Source: Helicobacter sp. MIT 05-5293
GTDB taxonomy: Bacteria; Campylobacterota; Campylobacteria; Campylobacterales; Helicobacteraceae
Reading direction: 5' to 3'
Assembly (NCBI RefSeq): GCF_000765665.2
Contig: NZ_JROZ02000003.1
Span: forward strand, 1 to 64,000
DNA length: 64,000 nucleotides
Of this stretch, positions 38,372-48,689 are shown piece by piece. The notes under the pieces were generated by a model. That model was not told the origin of the DNA and did no database searches. It was given only the letters and a program-made list of their open reading frames with translations. The position numbers and the translations under genes are program-made. Each line of letters begins with the position of its first letter. Position 1 is the stretch's first letter.

Positions 38372-38455
38372 GGCTTTAAAGGTGTGTTTGCCACGCACCC
38401 TAGCTTAGAAGAGAGAATCCAATCCCTTAGCGCAATGAGTCAAGGGATTGTGTAG
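38372..38455 (+). pseudogene. C-terminal relic of an HtpX/M48-type metalloprotease
   Basis: A 28-codon frame without a start reads GFKGVFATHPSLEERIQSL and ends SQGIV-stop. The THPSLEERI stretch is the C-terminal signature of HtpX-like M48 proteases. In another phase just upstream, RDLGSQSQSKGLFAYVFSLG may be more of the same gene. The zinc-binding HEXXH region is absent. The relic lies between the 65-aa gene and the end of cmeB. Confidence 0.5.
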
Positions 38456-38458
38456 ATT

Positions 38459-41400
38459 CTATGATCGTTTTGATTTGAGCCAATCACTTAGTCGTGCAAA
38501 GAATGTCCAAAACAGAGGGATAAAGAATATCGCGATAAAGGTCGCAGCAAGCATTCCCCCAATAACCCCAGTGCCGATAGCATGTCTTGATGCTGAACCC
38601 GCCCCACTACTTAGTGCTAAGGGTAAAACCCCGATAGAGAAAGCCAATGAGGTCATCATAATCGGTCGGAATCTTAGCCTTGCCGCATGGATAGCAGCAT
38701 CTACAATACTTTTACCCTCTTGTTCTTTGAGCTGTTGGGCAAACTCAATAATCAAAATTGCATTTTTTGCTGCAAGTGCAATGAGCGTGATGAGTCCGAT
38801 TTGGAAATAAATGTCGTTATTTAATCCCCGAATATAAGTTGCCAAAAGTGCGCCAAACAATGCAAAAGGCACAGCTGTAAGCACTGCTAAAGGCATGAGC
38901 CATCGTTCGTATTGAGCAGCGAGAATCAAGAATACGAAAATAAGCCCAAACACAAATGCTAATGCTCCTGTGCTGCTGCTCGCCTTTTCTTGGTAGCTCA
39001 TACTTGAATAAGCAATCGTGTAGCCTTCGGGTAAGACTTCTTTAGCGACTTCTTCAATTGCTTTGAGTGCATCACCGCTTGAATAGCCTTGTTGCGCTTC
39101 ACCCATTACTTTTGCTCCATTAAAGAGGTTGAATCGTTCGATAATATCCGCACCTACGATTCGTTCAAATGTTACGAGTGTGCTGATAGGGATAAAGTTT
39201 CCATTGGAAGATTTGACAAACACTTGGCTTAAATCTTCCGGAGATTCTCTAAAGCGGGATTCAGCTTGGACATTGACTTGGTAAGTTTTGCCATAGAGAT
39301 TAAAGTCATTGACATAATATTTCCCAAAAGTGCTTTGTAAGGTCGTGAAAACATCATTGACACTTACTCCTAAGGCTTTTGCTTTATCTCTATCAAGCGT
39401 GATATAATATTGCGGAATATTTGTGCTAAGCATATTTCGCACACTTGTAAGCTCTGGTCTTTGATTTGCAGCAGCAGCTAAGGCATTAGCATAAGATTCT
39501 AATTGTTGGATTGTCCCGCCACTTCTGTCTTGGACATAGATTTCAAAACCTCCTGCAAGTCCTAAGCCCATAATAGCAGGAGGATTCAGAGCTAAAATGA
39601 AAGCATCAAATTTTTGATTGAGATAGCCCATAAAGCTTTGAGCTAGTGCAAAAGAGCCTTGCTCTGCTTTTTTACGCTTATCCCAATCTTCTAATGTAAT
39701 GAATGCTGCTCCGCCGCTTGTGCGTTGTGCGCTTGCTAACATATCAAAGCCGGGTATGAGCATCGCTTGCTTGACATTAGGATTGCTTCCTAAGAATTCC
39801 CAGATTCCATCAGCCACACTAGCTGTGCGTGAAAGTGCGCTAGCAGGAGGGAGTTGATAGAATACGAGCAATTCACCTTTGTCTTCAGCAGGGACAAGTC
39901 CGGAAGGTAATGTTTTTAGAAGTCCATAGCTTGCTCCTATGATAGCTACAAACACTAAGAGTAAAGCCGTCCCTCGCTTTAAAGCACGTGCAATTTGATC
40001 GCTAAATTTATGTGTGAGCCAATCAAAGAAATCATTAAATCGTTTCACTGCATAGAATGGTTTGGGTTCTTTTGTTTTAAGAATCGAAACACACAAAGCT
40101 GGTGTTAAAGTCAAAGCAATAAAACCAGAGATGATCACTGAAATCACAATGGTAATAGCAAACTGCTTATAAATTGCTCCTGCAAAACCACCGATAAATG
40201 CCACAGGAATAAACACAGAGCAAAGCACAAGCACAATGGCAATGATAGGACCTTGAATCTCATTCATTGCTTTGATTGTCGCTTCTTTCACGGGGAGTTT
40301 TTCATTATGAATGATGCGTTCGACATTTTCTATCACGATGATTGCATCATCTACCACAATCCCAATCGCAAGAACGAGTCCAAAAAGCGTAAGAAGATTG
40401 ATAGAGAATCCTAGCGCATACATACCACCAAATGCACCGATAATAGAAACAGGGATAGCAATCACAGGGATAATTGTCGCACGGAAATTTTGTAAGAAGA
40501 AGTAAATGATGATTACTACTAGCACAATAGCTTCAATGAAAGTTTTGACAACTTCTTTGATTGATATTTTTACAAATTCTGTTGAATCTTTGGCGATTCT
40601 GTATTGCATACCTTCGGGGAAATCTTTTGCAAGCTCTTGCATTCTTTTTTCGACATTTTCAGCCACATCAAGGGCATTTGCCCCGGGCTGGAGATTGATA
40701 CCAAATGCAGAGGCGGGTTTGCCGTTAAATTTTGGGCTTACGCTGTAATCTTTTGCCCCTAGCTCGATTCTCGCGACATTTTTCAATCGGAGAGATGAGC
40801 CATCGGGATTAGCGCGTAAAATGATATTGCCAAATTCTTCAGGACTTACGAATCGTCCTTGCGTCGTTACCGTGTAGGTAAAAACCAAATCATTTCTGAC
40901 AGGCTCTTGTCCAAAATAACCTACTGCAAATTGGGAGTTTTGCTCTGTGATGAGGTTTGCAACTTCAGCGGGTGTAATGTTGTTTGCAGAAAGCTTGTCA
41001 ATATCGAGCCAAATCCGCATAGAGTAGTCTTTTTGTCCAAAATTTGTTATATCACCTACACCTGGCACTCTTTTAAGCTCATTGATAACATTGAGGATTC
41101 CATAATTTGCGACGAAAATTTCATCATGCGCTGGGTTTTCTGATAGTAGGGCATAAACGGTAAGAATGGTAGAAGATCTTTTGCGCACCGTTACACCGAG
41201 CCTTTGGACTTCATAGGGAAGCTGGCTCAAGGCGGACTGCACGCGGTTATTGACATTGACGGTTGCCATATCAGGATCGGTGTCATTAGAAAAATACACA
41301 TTGATACTAAGACTTCCTGCTGATGAAGAGGAGCTTTGCATATAAAGCATACCTTCCACACCATTGATAGAATCTTCTAACACGCTTGCTACGGTGTTTG

Positions 41401-41575
41401 CAATAACCTCTGCACTTGCACCATTATAAGTCGCTTGCACAACCACTTGCACAGGCACTACTTGAGGATATTCTTCTACAGGTAAAACCCATATAGAGAT
41501 TGTCCCTACAAGTGTGATGATGATAGAAATCACCATCGCAAACACAGGGCGATTAATAAAGAATTTAGAAATCAT
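38459..41575 (-). CDS. cmeB: RND multidrug efflux permease (CmeB/AcrB type)
   Basis: A 1038-aa inner-membrane proton/drug antiporter of the HAE1 family. It shows the N-terminal [18 protein letters not shown], the proton-relay Asp pair in [17 protein letters not shown] (about 403-419), the Lys in [19 protein letters not shown] (about 940) and duplicated large periplasmic loops. The length is standard. The adaptor gene cmeA precedes it by 9 bp. No outer-membrane factor gene follows; a protease relic lies there instead. The tripartite pump must therefore use a TolC/CmeC encoded elsewhere. Confidence 0.93.
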   Translation of the reverse strand: MISKFFINRPVFAMVISIIITLVGTISIWVLPVEEYPQVVPVQVVVQATYNGASAEVIANTVASVLEDSINGVEGMLYMQSSSSSAGSLSINVYFSNDTDPDMATVNVNNRVQSALSQLPYEVQRLGVTVRKRSSTILTVYALLSENPAHDEIFVANYGILNVINELKRVPGVGDITNFGQKDYSMRIWLDIDKLSANNITPAEVANLITEQNSQFAVGYFGQEPVRNDLVFTYTVTTQGRFVSPEEFGNIILRANPDGSSLRLKNVARIELGAKDYSVSPKFNGKPASAFGINLQPGANALDVAENVEKRMQELAKDFPEGMQYRIAKDSTEFVKISIKEVVKTFIEAIVLVVIIIYFFLQNFRATIIPVIAIPVSIIGAFGGMYALGFSINLLTLFGLVLAIGIVVDDAIIVIENVERIIHNEKLPVKEATIKAMNEIQGPIIAIVLVLCSVFIPVAFIGGFAGAIYKQFAITIVISVIISGFIALTLTPALCVSILKTKEPKPFYAVKRFNDFFDWLTHKFSDQIARALKRGTALLLVFVAIIGASYGLLKTLPSGLVPAEDKGELLVFYQLPPASALSRTASVADGIWEFLGSNPNVKQAMLIPGFDMLASAQRTSGGAAFITLEDWDKRKKAEQGSFALAQSFMGYLNQKFDAFILALNPPAIMGLGLAGGFEIYVQDRSGGTIQQLESYANALAAAANQRPELTSVRNMLSTNIPQYYITLDRDKAKALGVSVNDVFTTLQSTFGKYYVNDFNLYGKTYQVNVQAESRFRESPEDLSQVFVKSSNGNFIPISTLVTFERIVGADIIERFNLFNGAKVMGEAQQGYSSGDALKAIEEVAKEVLPEGYTIAYSSMSYQEKASSSTGALAFVFGLIFVFLILAAQYERWLMPLAVLTAVPFALFGALLATYIRGLNNDIYFQIGLITLIALAAKNAILIIEFAQQLKEQEGKSIVDAAIHAARLRFRPIMMTSLAFSIGVLPLALSSGAGSASRHAIGTGVIGGMLAATFIAIFFIPLFWTFFARLSDWLKSKRS

Positions 41576-41584
41576 CTTTTCCCC

Positions 41585-42739
41585 CTATTGTGCCTGCTGA
41601 TTTTTTGTTTGAGAGTCGCTTTTTTGATTGTCATTTTTAGTGTTTGGGTTGGAGTTTGCATTGACTACGCCCATTCCTGCACGAAGTTTGGATAAACCAC
41701 TTGTGATAAGAATATCTCCAGATTTTAATCCACTCATTACGAGAATCTGGTTGTTTTTGAGTGATTGTCCTAATGTAACGCGTGCAGTAGCGGCTTTACC
41801 ATCTTGTGCGACAAAGACATAGCTTCCTTGTGCATCTTGCATCAATGCACTTTGCGGAATTGCTATTCCATTTTGAGCTTCAAAACCTTGTAATCGCACA
41901 CGAACAAATTCATTAGGCAAAAGCTTATAGTCGTTGTTATCGACAATTGCGCGTGCTTTGATTGAAAGGGTTTGGGGATCTAAAACACTATCAAGAAAAT
42001 CCATTTTCCCTATATGATCATATTTTTTGCCATTGCCCAATATGAATTCTACTTGGATATTTTCTTTATTTAGCCCTCTCATATAATAAAAGTCATTGTT
42101 AGGGATAGAAAATTCTGCATAAATAGGACTTAGCTGCGTGATAGTAGTCAAAATATCATTGCCCCCGCTTCTGCCCACGAGCGCGCCTACATCGTAATTC
42201 CTCATACTTGTGCGCCCGGTAAAATCAGCCGTTACATCGGTATAGCCTAAATCAATCAGGGCATCATCAAGAGCAGCTTTAGTATTGGCGAGATTGGCTT
42301 GAGCAGATTGATAGTTATACAAAGATTCGTCATGTTGATCTATGGTATAAACCCCTTGTTTGTAGAGTTTATCTACCCTTTTCCAGTCTTTTGTTGCTTT
42401 AGTGAGGTTGGCTTGGGCATTTGCATATTGTGCTTTTGCCATATCAACTTTGGTGATGTAACGCGTAGGGTCAATCTTAAAGAGTTTATCCCCTTGTTGG
42501 ACAATATCCCCTTCCCTAAAATACTTTTCTGTCAATGTGCCTTCTACCCGTGCATAAACATTTGCGCTTTGAAGACTTTTAAGTTTTGCAGGATATTCAA
42601 AGCTAAGATTCACTGCTTGCGGGGTAACCTTTTGCATTGATACAGGAAGACTCATATTTGCATTTTGAGATTGTTGGTTTGATTTGCAACCTGCAAAAAT
42701 TATCATAAAAGCTACTAAAGTTAAAAGTAGATTTTTCAT
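41585..42739 (-). CDS. cmeA: RND efflux periplasmic adaptor subunit (CmeA type)
   Basis: A 384-aa membrane-fusion lipoprotein. The signal is LLLTLVAFMIIFAGC, lipidated Cys about 17. Barrel-sandwich halves are YARVEGTLTEKYFREGDIVQQGDKLFKID (about 65-93, in two parts) and a later matching half; a coiled hairpin lies between (about 95-160). The beta-barrel and C-terminal membrane-proximal domains follow. The start at 42739 has AAGGAG 6 nt upstream; a frame from 42883 lacks both signal and ribosome-binding site. It is the first gene of the cmeAB operon. Confidence 0.92.
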   Translation of the reverse strand: MKNLLLTLVAFMIIFAGCKSNQQSQNANMSLPVSMQKVTPQAVNLSFEYPAKLKSLQSANVYARVEGTLTEKYFREGDIVQQGDKLFKIDPTRYITKVDMAKAQYANAQANLTKATKDWKRVDKLYKQGVYTIDQHDESLYNYQSAQANLANTKAALDDALIDLGYTDVTADFTGRTSMRNYDVGALVGRSGGNDILTTITQLSPIYAEFSIPNNDFYYMRGLNKENIQVEFILGNGKKYDHIGKMDFLDSVLDPQTLSIKARAIVDNNDYKLLPNEFVRVRLQGFEAQNGIAIPQSALMQDAQGSYVFVAQDGKAATARVTLGQSLKNNQILVMSGLKSGDILITSGLSKLRAGMGVVNANSNPNTKNDNQKSDSQTKNQQAQ

Positions 42740-43161
42740 CGTTTCTCCTTGTGCAATTTGCTTATTTGTAATATAAAAACTCTTGATAAGTGTTTTTAAG
42801 GACTTGAGAGATGTTATAAAAACACATTGAAAACAATATTTTGGGGTGTGCAAAGGCAGAATATCCTTCAACCAAATGCTCACAAAGGGCTTCTGATATT
42901 TAAAATTAAAGAGAAGTGGCGATAAAACATTTATTAGATAAAAGCCTTATGCTCACCCGTATTTTAAATCTGTTTTGCAATCATAAGACCCTGACTATTT
43001 AAAAATAGTTGTATATACACCTTAATATATATCGTAAAATAATACAAAATTTTAGGTAAATAAATTTCAAGATTTGGTAGAGAATTATAATATAAAGTTA
43101 CCTTTAAAGGATTTTTAGAAGATGGACTTTAATATTCTTTTAAGGTTTGAAAGATTTAAAT
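42740..43161. other. Intergenic region upstream of cmeA, no gene seen
   Basis: This is 422 AT-rich bases. They contain a 16-bp palindrome (arms ACTATTT and AAATAGT, 42994-43009), a possible operator about 255 bp from cmeA. A plus-strand TATAAT is at 43086-43091, with AAAGGA and an ATG at 43122 opening a 38-codon frame into the next gene's antisense. I do not credit that frame as a gene; a small RNA from this promoter is possible. Confidence 0.35.
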
Positions 43162-43656
43162 TTATTTTTTGGTGGGTGGATTTTTTGGCTCTTCTACTTG
43201 ACAATATTTTTCTTGATAAGACAATAATCGCAGGTTAGTGCGATTAAGTTGATAATTTTTATCGAACTTTTTACGCACAATTTGTTCAATGATATTTAAA
43301 TTCGGTGCATTTTCTTTGCCGGCAAATATATCAAGCACTAAGCCATAAAGTTGGATATTTGATGCAAGGTAGTCAAAGATTCTGTCGCGATCTTGCATAA
43401 AGATTTGCTGATTTTTCTTATATTTTTGGAGCTTTAAAATAATGCGGTTAAAAACCCTTTGCACCAAATGCGGTTTAAGATATGGGCGCAAAATATCAGG
43501 AAGCGTATCAAGTAATGATTCTAAACGATCTTTTTCCATAAACAAAATGACAGAAATCAGTGTGATGATTTGTTTGGTATCATTGTTTAAAGAACGCATC
43601 TCAAACCATAGCCACATACGCTTAATAATGCTGTAATGATAAGATTCTAACTGCAT
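43162..43656 (-). CDS. Hypothetical protein, 164 aa
   Basis: A soluble, helix-rich basic protein with no signal peptide. Segments such as LESLLDTLPDILRPYLKPHLVQRVFNRI, broken by prolines at about 50-75, suggest a small helical bundle. The C-terminus (EEPKNPPTKK) is tail-like. The start at 43656 lies 4 bp after the argB stop; a longer frame would overlap argB. It is probably cotranscribed with argB but is not known to belong to arginine synthesis. Confidence 0.55.
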   Translation of the reverse strand: MQLESYHYSIIKRMWLWFEMRSLNNDTKQIITLISVILFMEKDRLESLLDTLPDILRPYLKPHLVQRVFNRIILKLQKYKKNQQIFMQDRDRIFDYLASNIQLYGLVLDIFAGKENAPNLNIIEQIVRKKFDKNYQLNRTNLRLLSYQEKYCQVEEPKNPPTKK

Positions 43657-43660
43657 GGGA

Positions 43661-44530
43661 TTAATCTTGCATGATTTGATCGTTGCAAATTTCTGTGCCA
43701 ATGCCTTGTGTGGTGAAAAGCTCTAGCAACAAAGAATGTTCCACACGCCCATCAATGATGTGAGCCTTTTGGACACCATTTTGGACGCAATCCACACAAG
43801 CTTGGAGTTTGGGAATCATTCCTCCATATATGACACCATTATTTTGCAAAGTCTGAATCTCTGTGGGAGTGAGCGAAGAAAACAGATTCCCTTCAGAATC
43901 AAGCACACCTTGAATATCACTAAGAAAAACAATCTTTTGTGCCTTGAGTGCTTTGGCGATTTCACAAGCGGCAATGTCGGCGTTAATATTATAGCCCGGG
44001 TGTCCGGAGCTTTCACCCGTAGCAATAGGAGCGATAATAGGCACAAAATTATCATTGATGATATTATGTAAAAATTCGGGATTGACTTTTGTGATATGTC
44101 CGGTATAGCCAAATTTGCCATTATCTTTTGCCACTGCTTCAAGTAAATGTGCATCTTTGCCGCTTACACCGACTGCCTTTGCTCCGTGAAAATTCAAAAA
44201 AGCGGTAAGCTCTTTATTGATTTCTCCACTAAGCACCATTTCAACAATCTTCATAGAATCTAGACAAGTAACACGATAGCCATCGACAAATTCACTTTTG
44301 ATATTGAGCGTTTCAAGCATTTGTGTGATGCGTTTGCCTCCACCATGTATGATAACAGGCTTTAGTCCTAACATATACATCATTACAATATCAAGTGCAA
44401 ATTTTTCCTTTAGTTCAGGATTGATTTGTGCCGCACCGCCATATTTAATCACGATAACTTGCCCGCGAAAGATTCGGATAAATGGTAGAGAATCGAGCAA
44501 TATTTGAACAACTTTGGCATTTTTTCGCAT
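43661..44530 (-). CDS. argB: Acetylglutamate kinase
   Basis: A 289-aa amino acid kinase for the second step of arginine synthesis: N-acetylglutamate plus ATP to the acyl phosphate. Features are VIVIKYGGAAQ (about 28-38), GLKPVIIHGGGKRITQML (about 58-75), GYNINADIAACEIAKAL (about 180-196) and KIVFLSDIQGVLD. The start at 44530 follows AGGAC. A minus-strand TATAAT at 44567-44562 is the likely -10. It is divergent from the dehydrogenase gene. Confidence 0.93.
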   Translation of the reverse strand: MRKNAKVVQILLDSLPFIRIFRGQVIVIKYGGAAQINPELKEKFALDIVMMYMLGLKPVIIHGGGKRITQMLETLNIKSEFVDGYRVTCLDSMKIVEMVLSGEINKELTAFLNFHGAKAVGVSGKDAHLLEAVAKDNGKFGYTGHITKVNPEFLHNIINDNFVPIIAPIATGESSGHPGYNINADIAACEIAKALKAQKIVFLSDIQGVLDSEGNLFSSLTPTEIQTLQNNGVIYGGMIPKLQACVDCVQNGVQKAHIIDGRVEHSLLLELFTTQGIGTEICNDQIMQD

Positions 44531-44606
44531 ATTTTTGTCCTCTAAAAATAAAATTGATGTTATTATATCCAAATACTCTCAAAATCAAACCATAAAGGAA
44601 TTTGAA

Positions 44607-45533
44607 ATGAAAATAGTCATACTTGATGCAGACACATTGGGAAAATGCGATTTAGGCGAGATTGAAAAGCTTGGTTCTTTGACAATCTATCCTTCCACAA
44701 AACGAGAACAAACACTTGAGCGATGTCAAGGTGCAGAAATTGTCATCACAAATAAAGTCGTTTTGGACAAAGAGATTCTCTCTGAATTACCAGATTTGAA
44801 GCTTATTTGTATCAGTGCTACGGGTATGAATAATGTGGATTTGGTGTATGCGAAAGAACGAGGTATTGCGGTAAAAAATGTCGCGGGATACTCGACAACA
44901 TCAGTCGCTCAACACACACTCACTATGGCATTATCGCTGCTTGCTCAAATCGGTTATTACGATGATTATTGTAAAAGCGGACAATGGTGTAAAAGTGAAA
45001 TCTTTGTGCATATCAATGAGGGATTACGCGAGATTGAAGGCTTGAAATGGGGGATTATTGGCTTAGGAAGCATTGGCAAACGCGTTGCGCAAATCGTGAG
45101 TTGTTTTGGAGCAAAGGTGCATTATTATTCTACAAGTGGGAAAAATAATGACAGCACTTATACGCAACAAAGTCTGAAAGAGCTTTTATCGACCAATGAT
45201 ATTATTTCGATTCATGCTCCGCTTAACGACCAGACAAAGAATCTGCTTAATCGTGAGAATCTACCATTATTAAAGCCTCAAGCGATTTTGATTAATGTCG
45301 GTCGTGGCGGTATTGTCAATGAAGCAGACATAGCGGAGATTCTTAAAACTAAAGAAATGTATTTTGCAACAGATGTTTTAGAATCTGAACCCATGAAGCC
45401 TAATCACCCTTTGCTTGATACTTCTATCGCCCATAAGCTACTCCTTACACCGCATGTCGCTTGGGCGTATGATAATGCAAGGGAAAGGTTACTCAAACTT
45501 TTGGCTCAAAATATTCGCGATTTTATCGGCTAA
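44607..45533 (+). CDS. D-2-hydroxyacid dehydrogenase
   Basis: A 308-aa NAD-dependent dehydrogenase of the D-isomer family. It shows the Rossmann motif GIIGLGSIGKRVAQIV (about 149-164), ISIHAPLNDQTKNLLN (about 205-220), NVGRGGIVNEADIA with the catalytic Arg, Glu in LESEPM and the catalytic His in LLTPHVAWA (about 284). A hydroxypyruvate/glycerate dehydrogenase-like role is most likely. The start at 44607 has AAAGGA upstream. It is divergent from argB. Confidence 0.88.
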   Translation: MKIVILDADTLGKCDLGEIEKLGSLTIYPSTKREQTLERCQGAEIVITNKVVLDKEILSELPDLKLICISATGMNNVDLVYAKERGIAVKNVAGYSTTSVAQHTLTMALSLLAQIGYYDDYCKSGQWCKSEIFVHINEGLREIEGLKWGIIGLGSIGKRVAQIVSCFGAKVHYYSTSGKNNDSTYTQQSLKELLSTNDIISIHAPLNDQTKNLLNRENLPLLKPQAILINVGRGGIVNEADIAEILKTKEMYFATDVLESEPMKPNHPLLDTSIAHKLLLTPHVAWAYDNARERLLKLLAQNIRDFIG

Positions 45534-45580
45534 ATCAAGCGTTTTAGTGTGAGAGAATCTATTTGTAAGTCTTTTGTTTG

Positions 45581-45589
45581 TGCTATAAT
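45581..45589 (+). promoter_or_regulatory. Extended -10 promoter of luxS
   Basis: TGCTATAAT lies 28 bp before the luxS ATG, with AAAGGAG in between. Confidence 0.65.
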
Positions 45590-45617
45590 GCGCGTGATTT
45601 TTTAAAAAGGAGTTTTT

Positions 45618-46109
45618 ATGCCATTACTTGATAGTTTTAAGGTTGATCATACAAAGATGCCAGCCCCAGCAGTGAGGCTTGCGAAGGTGATGGAAACACC
45701 TAAAGGAGATAAGATTAGCGTGTTTGATTTGCGTTTTTGTGTGCCAAATCAGGAGATTCTCTCTGAAAAAGGCATTCACACCTTAGAGCATCTCTTTGCA
45801 GGTTTTATGCGGGATCATTTGAATGATGCTCAAGCCGAGATTATTGATATTTCGCCAATGGGTTGTCGGACAGGATTCTATATGAGTGTGATTGGCACAC
45901 CTAGTGATGATAGTGTCCTTAGGGCATGGGAAGCAAGTATGAATGATATTTTAAATGCTCAAGCAATCCCCGAAGCAAATCCTCTTCAATGTGGCACTTG
46001 TGTGATGCACTCTTTGGACGAGGCAAAAAGTATTGCTCAAAATGTTCTTCAACGCGGTATTAGTATTATGGATACACAAAAGTTACTTTTAAAAGAGTTC
46101 CAAGCCTAA
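45618..46109 (+). CDS. luxS: S-ribosylhomocysteine lyase
   Basis: A 163-aa metalloenzyme that splits S-ribosylhomocysteine into homocysteine and DPD, the precursor of autoinducer-2. The metal-binding [14 protein letters not shown] (about 54-67), the catalytic Cys in [11 protein letters not shown] (about 82) and the metal-ligand Cys in [14 protein letters not shown] (about 120-133) are all present. The length is normal. It is monocistronic with its own promoter and terminator. Confidence 0.96.
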   Translation: MPLLDSFKVDHTKMPAPAVRLAKVMETPKGDKISVFDLRFCVPNQEILSEKGIHTLEHLFAGFMRDHLNDAQAEIIDISPMGCRTGFYMSVIGTPSDDSVLRAWEASMNDILNAQAIPEANPLQCGTCVMHSLDEAKSIAQNVLQRGISIMDTQKLLLKEFQA

Positions 46110-46122
46110 ATCACTAAATCAT

Positions 46123-46155
46123 TTGAGAATCTGCGCTATTGGCATAGATTCTCAA
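46123..46155 (+). terminator. Hairpin between convergent luxS and the CoA-transferase gene
   Basis: Perfect 10-bp arms TTGAGAATCT and AGATTCTCAA enclose 13 nt and are followed by TTTTC. It may serve both converging transcripts. Confidence 0.6.
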
Positions 46156-46184
46156 TTTTCCATTGTCTTAATTATCTCATTAAA

Positions 46185-47528
46185 TCAGCAAATCTTATTG
46201 CTTTGTCGCCAAATTTTCATCTCTTTTGCTTTTTGAATCAAATCTTCTCTAAAATCAGGGTGCGCCACAGAGATGATTGCTTCGCATTTTTCCCATGTAG
46301 ATAAGCCTTTGAGATTTACTTTGCCGTATTCGGTAACAAGATAATGCACATTAGCTCTTGTAGCTGTAACAATACTTCCCTCACGCAAAGTGGGTAAGAT
46401 TCTGGATTTGATTGTGCCGTCTTTGGATTTGATTGTCGAAGAGCAGCAAATAAAGCTTTTGCCATGCTTTGATAAATACGCTCCCAATACGAAATCAAGC
46501 TGTCCGCCTGCTCCGCTGATATGACGTGTCCCCGAAGATTCTGAATTGACTTGTCCAAACAAATCAATATCTACGGCATTGTTTATAGAGATGAAATTAT
46601 CCAAAGCCGAGATTGTGCGTATATCATTTGTATAATCCACAGGTGCGCTCATACACTCGGGATTATTATTTAGAAAGTCATAAAGTTTTTTTGTTCCCAT
46701 AGCAAAAGAATAGGTTTGTTTGCCTTGATTGATATTTTTCTTACTACCGGTAACTTTTCCTGCAAGTGTCATTTCTACAAACGCATCGACATACACTTCA
46801 GTATGCACTCCTAAATCTTTTAAGTCTGATTGTGCGATAAAAGAGCCTACGGCATTAGGCATACCACCGATACCGAGCTGTATGCACGCTCCATTAGAGA
46901 TTTCTTCGACAATCAACTTTGCGACTGCTTTATCGACATCGGTAATTTCAGCAGATGGCACTTCAATCAAAGGAGGATTATCCCCTTGAACGATAAAATC
47001 TACTTCTGAAATATGCACATCTGTGCCAAATCCACCGAGACAACGAGGCATATTTTCATTGACTTCAACAATCACGGTCTTTGCTTCTTGAATACAAGCA
47101 GATAAGTGTGAGGCACTAAGTCCGAAGTTAAAATATCCGTGTTTATCCATAGGAGTAACTTGTATAATGACTACATTAGGCGTAGCAGAGATTTCTTTGT
47201 AGTAACGAGGAAGTTCAGAATAACGCATAGGTATATAGAATCCCAATCCTTGCTCAATCAATTTTCTGCCGATGCCACTAGCATGCCAAGTGTGCCATGA
47301 GCAATGCTCCCCTTTGGTATCGACTTTGAAGACTTCAGGCATTTGCACTAAGATTCCTCCGCGAATCTTCACATCATTGAGTTCTTTAATACGCAAACTT
47401 AATGCCTTATCCATTGCCACAGGAGCAGTGATCGCCCAACCATAATCAACCCAATCACCCGATTTTATCACACTTGCAGCATTGTCTGCACTTGTGAGCT
47501 TTTCTTGATACATTTTTTGTATATCCAT
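46185..47528 (-). CDS. Acetyl-CoA hydrolase/transferase family CoA-transferase
   Basis: A 447-aa class I CoA-transferase, related to butyryl-CoA:acetate or 4-hydroxybutyrate CoA-transferases and acetyl-CoA hydrolases. The catalytic Glu lies in [24 protein letters not shown], split at about 325-348. [12 protein letters not shown] and [16 protein letters not shown] also match. The ATG at 47528 is favoured over a TTG six bases upstream because of spacing to AAAGG. It recycles CoA between short-chain acids and acetate. It is divergent from an HTH protein gene across a palindromic operator-like element. Confidence 0.87.
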   Translation of the reverse strand: MDIQKMYQEKLTSADNAASVIKSGDWVDYGWAITAPVAMDKALSLRIKELNDVKIRGGILVQMPEVFKVDTKGEHCSWHTWHASGIGRKLIEQGLGFYIPMRYSELPRYYKEISATPNVVIIQVTPMDKHGYFNFGLSASHLSACIQEAKTVIVEVNENMPRCLGGFGTDVHISEVDFIVQGDNPPLIEVPSAEITDVDKAVAKLIVEEISNGACIQLGIGGMPNAVGSFIAQSDLKDLGVHTEVYVDAFVEMTLAGKVTGSKKNINQGKQTYSFAMGTKKLYDFLNNNPECMSAPVDYTNDIRTISALDNFISINNAVDIDLFGQVNSESSGTRHISGAGGQLDFVLGAYLSKHGKSFICCSSTIKSKDGTIKSRILPTLREGSIVTATRANVHYLVTEYGKVNLKGLSTWEKCEAIISVAHPDFREDLIQKAKEMKIWRQSNKIC

Positions 47529-47629
47529 TGTCAAACACCTTTAATTAAATTTAGAATCTTTGGTCGATAATCAGATGAAATTATCTGCTTTTGTTGTATT
47601 ATGAGTGTTTATTCTAACATTGAATGGAG

Positions 47630-47650
47630 AAAATTGTTTTGAACAATTTT
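47630..47650. promoter_or_regulatory. Palindromic operator candidate between the CoA-transferase and HTH genes
   Basis: Arms AAAATTGTT and AACAATTTT (9 bp, perfect) flank TTG. Two more half-sites, ACAATTTTTAG and GAACAAAAAATG, follow toward the HTH gene. The cluster lies between divergent start codons at 47528 and 47727, suiting a regulator that controls itself and its neighbour. Confidence 0.6.
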
Positions 47651-47680
47651 TGTTTTCTTTAGACAATTTTTAGTCATAAA

Positions 47681-47689
47681 TGTTATAAT
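47681..47689 (+). promoter_or_regulatory. Extended -10 promoter of the HTH gene
   Basis: TGTTATAAT is 37 bp upstream of the TTG start at 47727 and lies between two of the ACAATTTT-like half-sites. Confidence 0.55.
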
Positions 47690-47726
47690 TGAACAAAAAA
47701 TGTGCAATTTATAAGGAAAAATATCT

Positions 47727-48665
47727 TTGGATACTTTAGACAAGCTGATTATGATTTATCAACGTTCAGGTTTAAGCGTGTCGCGCTTTGCTTCTATTAT
47801 TGGTAAAGATAGGCGCACTTTGACTTCTTGGATTGATAAAAGTGTGTGCAAAGATCCCCCCAAAGAAGTGTTAGAATCTATCACACGATTTTTTCGTTAT
47901 TCGGAGCGCGTGTGGGACCAAGAATGTGATAAAGATGAATTTTTAGCCTTACTTGAGCATATTCCTCAAAGTGAAATAAAAATCATTGATAAAGGCTATG
48001 AAGGTGGTTTGGAATATATTTTAGAAAAGGAATACGATCGGCGGTTTGTGATACACTCGCGTTTTCCTGGTCCAGCATATCGTGATAAAATTGTTACTTT
48101 TCCCTACAAATTTGGTAATTCACCTCAAGCAGTGGCATTGCGAAAAAGACGTTGTGAACATATCCTTGATTATGGTTTTGAAAGTGTGGAGTGGTATTCG
48201 ATTGAATCGCTCTTGCATTTTGCTTTTTCACCCATTGGGAATTTTTACACGACTTCGCAAAAGATTGCAGTTTTAGACTTGATGTTAAAGACTTTCGAGG
48301 ATAATTACAACAAAAGCCTTTATTTTTTTGATTCACAAACGACAAAAGTTTCAGGTATTGATACGATTTATATGTCGATTAACCCAAAAGCACATATTAT
48401 GTTTTTTAAGATACCTATTGATTCGTTGATTGTAGAGATTACTAATAAAATGCTTGTGTATAGAATTCACAAGCATTTTACCACGCCCTCTAGCGCGCCT
48501 AAACATATCCCTAAAGATGACGCGCCTAAGATTCTATCAATCCTCAAAGATTGCATTCAAGAAGGAAAAGATATTGTCCATTTTTGTAAAAATATCAAAC
48601 GCCAAACACCATTTTTACCGATATTTTCGTGTAACCTCTCTGTAGAGCTGCATCATTTGATTTGA
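47727..48665 (+). CDS. HTH-domain protein, putative regulator
   Basis: A 312-aa cytoplasmic protein. Residues 1-45 look like a helix-turn-helix (LIMIYQRSGLSVSRFASIIG, then RRTLTSWI). The remaining 260 residues are not recognised: FPYKFGNSPQAVALRKRRCEHILDYG, in two parts near 135, and a C-terminal region with scattered Cys. The start is TTG with AAGGA upstream. Epsilonproteobacterial regulators with an N-terminal HTH and a large unknown sensor part exist, and this looks like one. The palindrome upstream and the divergent CoA-transferase gene suggest it controls short-chain acid metabolism, which is inferred. Confidence 0.65.
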   Translation: MDTLDKLIMIYQRSGLSVSRFASIIGKDRRTLTSWIDKSVCKDPPKEVLESITRFFRYSERVWDQECDKDEFLALLEHIPQSEIKIIDKGYEGGLEYILEKEYDRRFVIHSRFPGPAYRDKIVTFPYKFGNSPQAVALRKRRCEHILDYGFESVEWYSIESLLHFAFSPIGNFYTTSQKIAVLDLMLKTFEDNYNKSLYFFDSQTTKVSGIDTIYMSINPKAHIMFFKIPIDSLIVEITNKMLVYRIHKHFTTPSSAPKHIPKDDAPKILSILKDCIQEGKDIVHFCKNIKRQTPFLPIFSCNLSVELHHLI

Positions 48666-48689
48666 TATTGTCATTTGTTATGCTCTTGT

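Noticed and set aside
43122-43241. 38-codon plus-strand ORF after TATAAT at 43086
   Set aside because: Most of it is antisense to the 164-aa gene and the product looks non-biological; the promoter alone is mentioned.
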